Shown here: positions 59,637 to 64,000 of the stretch, one piece after another | Layout: each line of letters begins with the position of its first letter | How positions within the stretch are numbered: position 1 is the stretch's first letter | Origin: DASXVX01 sp036504075 | Lineage (GTDB): Bacteria > Bacillota > Sulfobacillia > Symbiobacteriales > Symbiobacteriaceae | Assembly: GCA_036504075.1 (NCBI GenBank) | Contig: DASXVX010000022.1 | Coordinates: 124,001-188,000 of the forward strand | Direction of reading: 5' to 3' | Length of the DNA stretch: 64,000 bases | Notes under the pieces: generated by a model | What the model was told of the DNA's origin: nothing | Database searches by the model: none | Seen by the model: only the letters and a program-made list of their open reading frames with translations | Made by a program: the position numbers and the translations under genes

Positions 59637-59652
59637 GTGAACGCATTCACTT
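59637..59652 (-). promoter_or_regulatory. CRP/FNR-family binding site (TGTGA-N6-TCACT)
   Basis: TGTGAACGCATTCACT matches the consensus in nine of ten positions. It is centred about 91 bases upstream of the predicted transcription start, one of the helical-phased class I positions, and shares the half-site TGTGAAC with the box at 47775. Confidence 0.6.
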
Positions 59653-59837
59653 GGAGAATGTGATGTATGCAGCAAGCGCATAGTCGCACGACTGTAGGGT
59701 TTCGGGTCACAAAACGCCTGATACCGGGGCTACCACGTTGGCGATGTGACGAAAGCGGGGAATCGGGGAGCGAACCGTCCCTCTTTTCGGCCTTTCGCTC
59801 TCGCAAAACGGCCAAACCGTTTCGATCGCTGGCACAT
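59653..59837. other. Intergenic region between two - strand operons
   Basis: No supported gene. CCAAACCGTTTCGATCGCTGG (59812-59832, one base over: core CGTTTCGATCGCT) repeats almost exactly the sequence at the predicted transcription start of the CoA-transferase operon (CAAAACGTTTCGATCGCT, 59535-59552). The direct repeat, 276-277 bases apart, may be a second regulatory site. Confidence 0.35.
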
Positions 59838-59866
59838 GAGGCCCCTGCCGTACCGGCAGGGGCCTC
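59838..59866 (-). terminator. Terminator of the opp operon
   Basis: GAGGCCCCTGCCG and CGGCAGGGGCCTC form a perfect 13-bp stem over TAC, about 50 bases past the oppF stop. Confidence 0.8.
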
Positions 59867-59914
59867 GTTTCTGAATTGCTTTTGGTTGGGGCGCGGCAAG
59901 GTGTGGTCCTCCGC

Positions 59915-60886
59915 TTACTCCAAATGGCAGGCGACCAGATGCCCGCCCCCGAGGTCCCTGAGCACAGGCTCCTCCGCGGCACACCGTGCTTCCGCGTAGG
60001 GACACCGGGTCCGGAACCGGCAGCCGCTGGGCGGATTGATCGGGCTCGGGACGTCGCCCTCCAGAATCCGGCGCTGGCGTTCCCGGCGGTGCGGGTCGGC
60101 CACCGGGATGACGGTCAGCAGTGACTGCGTGTACGGGTGGGCCGGATGGCGGAAGAACTCCAGCGTCTCCCCCACCTCGACGATCTTGCCCAGGTACATG
60201 ACCACGACCCGGTTCGAAATGTGCTTGACCACGCTCAGGTCGTGGGAAATGAACAGGTAGGTCAGGGCGAACTCCTGCTGCAGGTCGCCCAGCAGGTTGA
60301 GCACCTGCGAACGCATGGACACGTCCAGCGCGGAGACCGGTTCGTCGCAAATGACCAGCTTGGGGTTAATCGAAAGCGCCCGGGCGATGCCGATGCGCTG
60401 GCGCTGCCCCCCGCTAAACTGGTGCGGGTAACGGCTCATGAACGCCGGGCGCAGCCCCACGCGGGTCATGAGCCCCGCCACCGCTCGCTCCTTCTCCGCC
60501 CGGGACAGGGTCTGGTGCGTGACCAGCGGTTCGGCGATGAGGTCCACCACCGGCAGGCGCGGGTTCAGCGAGGCGTAGGGGTCCTGGAAGACAATCTGCA
60601 TGTGCTGCCGCAGTTGCCGCAGCTCCTCGCCCGGCAGGTCGAAAATGTTTTTCCCTTCGAAGCGCACCTCGCCGCGGGTCGGCTCGAGCAGCCGCAGCAG
60701 CAGGCGTCCCACCGTGCTCTTGCCGCACCCCGACTCGCCGACTAACCCCAGCGTTTCGCCTTTGCGAATGTCGAAACTCACCCCGTCCACGGCGCGGACG
60801 AACACCTTGGAGCGCCCGAACGGCCCCCGCTGGTACGGGAACTGCTTGGCCAGGTCACGGACCTCCACCAGGGCATCGCTACTCAC
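59915..60886 (-). CDS. oppF: Oligopeptide/dipeptide ABC transporter ATPase (OppF/DppF)
   Basis: The 323-aa ATPase has Walker A LVGESGCGKSTVGRLLLR, IVFQDPYASLNPRLPV, the signature QFSGGQRQRIGIARAL and Walker B LVICDEPVSALDVS. The C-terminal CRFRTRCPYAEARC is the Cys-rich oligopeptide-transporter extension, which in several members binds an Fe-S cluster. Start GTG 60886 overlaps oppD by 8 bases. Confidence 0.94.
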   Translation of the reverse strand: MSSDALVEVRDLAKQFPYQRGPFGRSKVFVRAVDGVSFDIRKGETLGLVGESGCGKSTVGRLLLRLLEPTRGEVRFEGKNIFDLPGEELRQLRQHMQIVFQDPYASLNPRLPVVDLIAEPLVTHQTLSRAEKERAVAGLMTRVGLRPAFMSRYPHQFSGGQRQRIGIARALSINPKLVICDEPVSALDVSMRSQVLNLLGDLQQEFALTYLFISHDLSVVKHISNRVVVMYLGKIVEVGETLEFFRHPAHPYTQSLLTVIPVADPHRRERQRRILEGDVPSPINPPSGCRFRTRCPYAEARCAAEEPVLRDLGGGHLVACHLE

Positions 60887-61868
60887 CGGCGCTCACCTCC
60901 CCGGTATACAGCCAGCAGCGCACCCAGTGCCCGGGCTCGGCTTCGACCAGCGGCGGTTGCTGCGCCAGGCAGACCGGCCTGGCCTTTTCGCACCGGGGCG
61001 CGAACGAGCAGCCTTTGGGCATGTGCAAAAGGTTCGGCACCACACCCTTGATCGCATATAGCCGCCGGCGCTCTTCGTCGGCAATGTCGGGAATCGAATG
61101 GTACAGCCCATGCGTGTAGGGGTGCAGCGGATTATCGAACACGGGGAAAACGCCGCCGTATTCGACCACCTTGCCGGTGTACATGACACAGACCTGATCG
61201 GCCATTTCGGCCACCACGCCCAGGTCGTGGGTGATCAGCATGATCGCCATTTCGTTGGTCTTCTGCAAATCCCGCAACAGGTTCAGAATCTGGGCCTGCA
61301 CCGTCACATCCAGTGCGGTGGTCGGCTCATCGGCGATCAGCACTTTCGGCCGGCACGACAGCGCCATTGCGATCATCACCCGCTGCCGGAGGCCGCCGCT
61401 GAGCTGGTGCGGGTAGTTGGTCAGGCGGCGGACGGGTTCGGGAATCCCCACCAGTTCAAACATCTCCAGGGCCTTCGCCCGAGCCTGCTCCCGCGGCAGC
61501 CCCTGGTGAAGCTGAATCGCCTCCATCACCTGCCGGCCCACCAGGTGCACCGGGTTGAGCGACGTCATGGGTTCCTGAAAGATCATGGCCAGGTCGGCGC
61601 CGCGAATATCGCACATTTGCGCCGTGCTCTTTTGGGCCAGGTCCACGCCGTCGAGGAGAATCTCGCCCGCAACGACTTTGCCGGGCGGCGCAATCAGGCG
61701 CATGACCGAAAGCGCCATGACCGTCTTGCCGCAGCCGGACTCGCCCACAATGCCAATGGTCTGGCCTTTATCCAGCGTAAAACTGACCCCGTCGACGGCG
61801 GGAATGGCCCCCCGATCCGAGAAGAAGTGCGTTTTCAAATCCCGGACTTCCAACAAGTGTCCGCTCAT
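60879..61868 (-). CDS. oppD: Oligopeptide/dipeptide ABC transporter ATPase (OppD/DppD)
   Basis: The 329-aa ATPase has Walker A IVGESGCGKTVMALSVMR, MIFQEPMTSLNPVHLVGRQV, signature QLSGGLRQRVMIAMAL and Walker B VLIADEPTTALDVTVQ, with the Cys-rich tail SFAPRCEKARPVC. AAAGGAG lies 8 bases before the ATG. Confidence 0.94.
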   Translation of the reverse strand: MSGHLLEVRDLKTHFFSDRGAIPAVDGVSFTLDKGQTIGIVGESGCGKTVMALSVMRLIAPPGKVVAGEILLDGVDLAQKSTAQMCDIRGADLAMIFQEPMTSLNPVHLVGRQVMEAIQLHQGLPREQARAKALEMFELVGIPEPVRRLTNYPHQLSGGLRQRVMIAMALSCRPKVLIADEPTTALDVTVQAQILNLLRDLQKTNEMAIMLITHDLGVVAEMADQVCVMYTGKVVEYGGVFPVFDNPLHPYTHGLYHSIPDIADEERRRLYAIKGVVPNLLHMPKGCSFAPRCEKARPVCLAQQPPLVEAEPGHWVRCWLYTGEVSAGE

Positions 61869-61892
61869 AGGCAGGCTCCTTTCCCTTCTTGG

Positions 61893-62789
61893 CTACTGGC
61901 GCTTGAGATACGGATCCAGAGCGTCCCGCAGGCCGTCGCCAAGGAAGTTGAAGCCCAGGACCGTGAGCAGAATCGCAAAGCCCGGGTAGACCGAGTTCCA
62001 CGAGGCGGTCAGGAAATACTCGCGCCCGTTGGAAACCATGAGCCCCCAGCTGGCCGCCGGCGGCTGCGCCCCTACGCCGAGGAAACTCAGGCTGGCCTCA
62101 CTCATAATGGCGCCCGGAATCCCCAGGGTGATCAGGATCAGAATCTGGGGCAGGCAGTTCGGCACAATGTGGCGGGCCATAATGACCCAGTGCTTGACGC
62201 CGGCCGCCCGGGCCGCTTCCACGAACTCCCGCTCCTTGAACGAGAGCGTCTGTGCCCGCACCACCCGGGACGTGCCGGCCCACCCGACAATGCTCAGGGC
62301 GATGAAAATGTTGTAGAGGGAAGCGCCCAGCGTGTACATGACGACCATGGCCAGGAGCAGCGACGGAAAGGCCAGCACCACATCGGCCAGCCGCATGATA
62401 AACCCGTCCGTCCGGCCGCCGAAATATCCGGCGACGACCCCCAACACCGTGCCAATGCCGGTGGAGAGCAGGGTGGGCACCAGGCCGATCATCAGCGAAA
62501 TGCGGGCGCCGTAAATGATCCGGCTCAACACGTCGCGGCCGTACATGTCGGTGCCCAGCCAGTATTTCTTGCCCGGGGCGAGGAACTGGTCGGCCAGGTT
62601 CACCTTGAACGGGTCCTTCGGCGCCACCCAGGGGGCGAATACGGCCACCAGAATCAATACCAACACGATTGCCACGCCGGCCAAAGCCAGGCGATTACGC
62701 TTGAAGGACTGCCAGACTTCCCGCAGAAAGGTCGTGCCCTGGAGTTCCATGTCTTCCGAGTACTCAGCGGCCCCGGCTTCAGGCTCCAT
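61893..62789 (-). CDS. oppC: Peptide ABC transporter permease (OppC/DppC)
   Basis: The 298-aa permease starts at ATG 62789 after AAAGGAGG. It has the OppC N-terminal extension, WLGTDMYGRDVLSRIIYGAR, and the EAA loop EFVEAARAAGVKHWVIMARH. It overlaps neither neighbour but is only 16 bases from oppB. Confidence 0.93.
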   Translation of the reverse strand: MEPEAGAAEYSEDMELQGTTFLREVWQSFKRNRLALAGVAIVLVLILVAVFAPWVAPKDPFKVNLADQFLAPGKKYWLGTDMYGRDVLSRIIYGARISLMIGLVPTLLSTGIGTVLGVVAGYFGGRTDGFIMRLADVVLAFPSLLLAMVVMYTLGASLYNIFIALSIVGWAGTSRVVRAQTLSFKEREFVEAARAAGVKHWVIMARHIVPNCLPQILILITLGIPGAIMSEASLSFLGVGAQPPAASWGLMVSNGREYFLTASWNSVYPGFAILLTVLGFNFLGDGLRDALDPYLKRQ

Positions 62790-62805
62790 GAGGGGAGGCC
62801 TCCTT

Positions 62806-63729
62806 TCAGTCATACCGAATGCGGGGGTCCAGAAAGGCGTAGGCGATGTCCGCCAGCAGGTTCCCCAACACCACCAGGACCGCGGTGAAAATGACCGCCC
62901 CCTGCAGGAGCGGCATGTCCCGGCCCTGGATCGCGCCGACGCTCACGCGGCCGATACCCGGAATGCCGAAAATGGACTCGGTGATGACAGAGCCCGAAAG
63001 CAGACCGGCCACCTGCATCGCCATGACCGTGACCACCGGCAGAAGCGAGTTCTGAAGGGCGTGGCGCAAAATGACCGGCAAATCCCGGAGTCCTTTGGCG
63101 TAGGCCGTGCGGACATAATCCGTGCGCATGACCTCCAGCAGGCTCGAGCGGGTCAGGCGGGCAATGGAGGCCGCCGAGGCCCAGCCCAGGACAATGGCGG
63201 GCAACACCAGCGACCTGACTCCTTCGTTATATCCGGAAATCGGCAGCCAGCCGAGTTTCAGGCCAAAGAGATATTGCAGCAGCATTCCGGACCAAAAGAC
63301 CGGCACGGAGACGCCCAGGAGCGCAAAGATCATGCTGCCGTAGTCGAAGGCGGAGTATTGCTTCACCGCGGAGACGATGCCGGCCGTAATGCCCACCACC
63401 CAGGCCACCAGCAAGGCAGAGCCCGCCAGCGCCATGGTCTTGGGGAAGGCGCCCATGAGCAGGCCGGCCACCGGGCGGTTCAGCTTGTAGGAAACCCCCA
63501 GGTCCCCCTGCAGCGCGCCCCACATGAACCGGAAGTAGCGCACGATCGCCGGGTCGTCCAGGTGCATCTGCAGGCGAACCCGGGCGATGGTCTCCGGATT
63601 GATGTGTTCTTTCATCATGAGCGCGATCGGATCGCCGGGCACCACGTTGAGCAGAAAAAAGGTCACGGCCGTAATGCCGATGATGATGACAATGGTGACC
63701 GGGATGCGGCTGAGGATGTAGCGGGTCAA
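62806..63729 (-). CDS. oppB: Peptide ABC transporter permease (OppB/DppB)
   Basis: The 307-aa permease starts at TTG 63729 after GGGGAGG. RIPVTIVIIIGITAVTFFLL, NVVPGDPIALMM and the EAA loop DYVRTAYAKGLRDLPVILRH are typical of OppB/DppB. Confidence 0.93.
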   Translation of the reverse strand: MTRYILSRIPVTIVIIIGITAVTFFLLNVVPGDPIALMMKEHINPETIARVRLQMHLDDPAIVRYFRFMWGALQGDLGVSYKLNRPVAGLLMGAFPKTMALAGSALLVAWVVGITAGIVSAVKQYSAFDYGSMIFALLGVSVPVFWSGMLLQYLFGLKLGWLPISGYNEGVRSLVLPAIVLGWASAASIARLTRSSLLEVMRTDYVRTAYAKGLRDLPVILRHALQNSLLPVVTVMAMQVAGLLSGSVITESIFGIPGIGRVSVGAIQGRDMPLLQGAVIFTAVLVVLGNLLADIAYAFLDPRIRYD

Positions 63730-63759
63730 TGTATCCCCTCCCCGGGCGAAATGCGCAAA

Positions 63760-63813
63760 CCCCGGCGGGACCGCCGCCTGCCCACGCAGGGCAACGCGGC
63801 GGCCCGGCCGGGG
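63760..63813 (-). terminator. Hairpin between the binding-protein gene and oppB
   Basis: A long GC-rich stem (CCCCGG..GGGACCGCCGC with GCGGCGGCCC..CCGGGG) lies in the gap after the binding-protein stop. It probably lowers read-through so that the binding protein outnumbers the permease. Confidence 0.65.
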
Positions 63814-63833
63814 ATGCAGCAGGGTAGCCCTGG

Positions 63834-64000
63834 CTAGTCGATTTTGATGCCGTAGTAAGACATGTTGCTCCAGCCGTTCCAGGAGACCTTGAAGTTCTTC
63901 ACCTTCGGGGCGACGACAAAGAGGTGCTCCAGATGGAAGAGCGGCACCCAGGCAGCGTCATCGTAGACGGCCATTTTCTCGGCGTCCTGATAGAGCTTGT
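63834..64000 (-). CDS. Peptide ABC transporter substrate-binding protein, C-terminal end (cut by window end)
   Basis: Only the last 54 codons are in the window. They read KLYQDAEKMAVYDDAAWVPL, FHLEHLFVVAPKVKNFKVSW and end MSYYGIKID, the usual C-terminus of family-5 (OppA/DppA-type) binding proteins. It is the first gene of the opp unit. Confidence 0.85.
   Translation of the reverse strand, partial: KLYQDAEKMAVYDDAAWVPLFHLEHLFVVAPKVKNFKVSWNGWSNMSYYGIKID

Noticed and set aside
59667..59999. A 110-aa + strand ORF after the CoA-transferase promoter region
   Set aside because: It has a fair SD but its second half is antisense to oppF and its composition is Arg/Pro/Ser-rich with no recognisable pattern.

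Overview
The window looks like chromosomal DNA of a GC-rich, endospore-forming Firmicute of the Symbiobacterium type. The evidence is a GerA/GerB/GerC germination operon, strong Shine-Dalgarno (SD) sequences with many GTG and TTG starts, secreted proteins carrying the copper-amine-oxidase N-terminal ('stalk') domain, a Bce-type regulator remnant, and HPr/IIA-Glc PTS proteins. This placement is inferred from gene content; there is no rRNA or other marker gene to settle it. I saw no tRNA, rRNA, CRISPR array, insertion sequence or integrase.

Layout. 1-344 is the start of a phosphohexomutase. 669-2924 is a quinol-dependent nitric oxide reductase. 3097-8103 encodes two abutting, repeat-rich secreted stalk-domain proteins. 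8486-9910 holds an ANT(6)-like adenylyltransferase and a small RRM protein. 10288-23975 is a complete DNA phosphorothioation (Dnd) island. Modification genes dndB-C-D-E-A run on the + strand. A convergent five-gene operon on the - strand appears to be the restriction arm: a transcription-factor-like protein built from RNA polymerase alpha-CTD and sigma region-4 modules, a PLD-nuclease/SF2 helicase, a 57-aa protein, a second DndD-like ATPase, and a Dnd-associated protein 4-like protein. 24.0-26.5 kb is decayed, poorly recognisable DNA with hypothetical genes and a truncated duplicate.

26.5-45.1 kb is core-like: two more stalk-domain proteins (one an LCAT/lipase-like hydrolase), a collapsed Bce two-component/ABC module, a signal-peptidase-like protein, a lipoprotein, a creatininase-family hydrolase, the ger operon, a true copper amine oxidase, a nucleoside-gate membrane protein with a divergent LysR regulator, a short-chain reductase, a 37-aa cysteine-rich peptide and a TPR membrane protein. 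45.2-50.4 kb carries a split PTS (IIC, IIA, HPr; no IIB), several tiny genes with good expression signals, an acetyltransferase and a LacI regulator.

50.4-59.5 kb, all on the - strand, reads as one metabolic block: CoA-transferase, ketoreductase, thiolase and 3-hydroxybutyryl-CoA dehydrogenase, followed by a complete branched-chain-amino-acid-type (Liv) ABC transporter. It probably takes up an amino or organic acid and routes short acyl-CoA/acetoacetyl-CoA. 59.9-64.0 kb is an Opp/Dpp peptide transporter cut by the window end.

The most unusual item is the alpha-CTD/sigma-4 hybrid protein heading the presumed phosphorothioate-restriction operon, with two 10-bp direct repeats just upstream. Other leads are two CRP-type TGTGA-N6-TCAC boxes placed at activator-like distances from predicted promoters, a metallothionein-like peptide, an orphan leader RNA with a perfect 14-bp inverted repeat, and a promoter-attenuator-microprotein unit.
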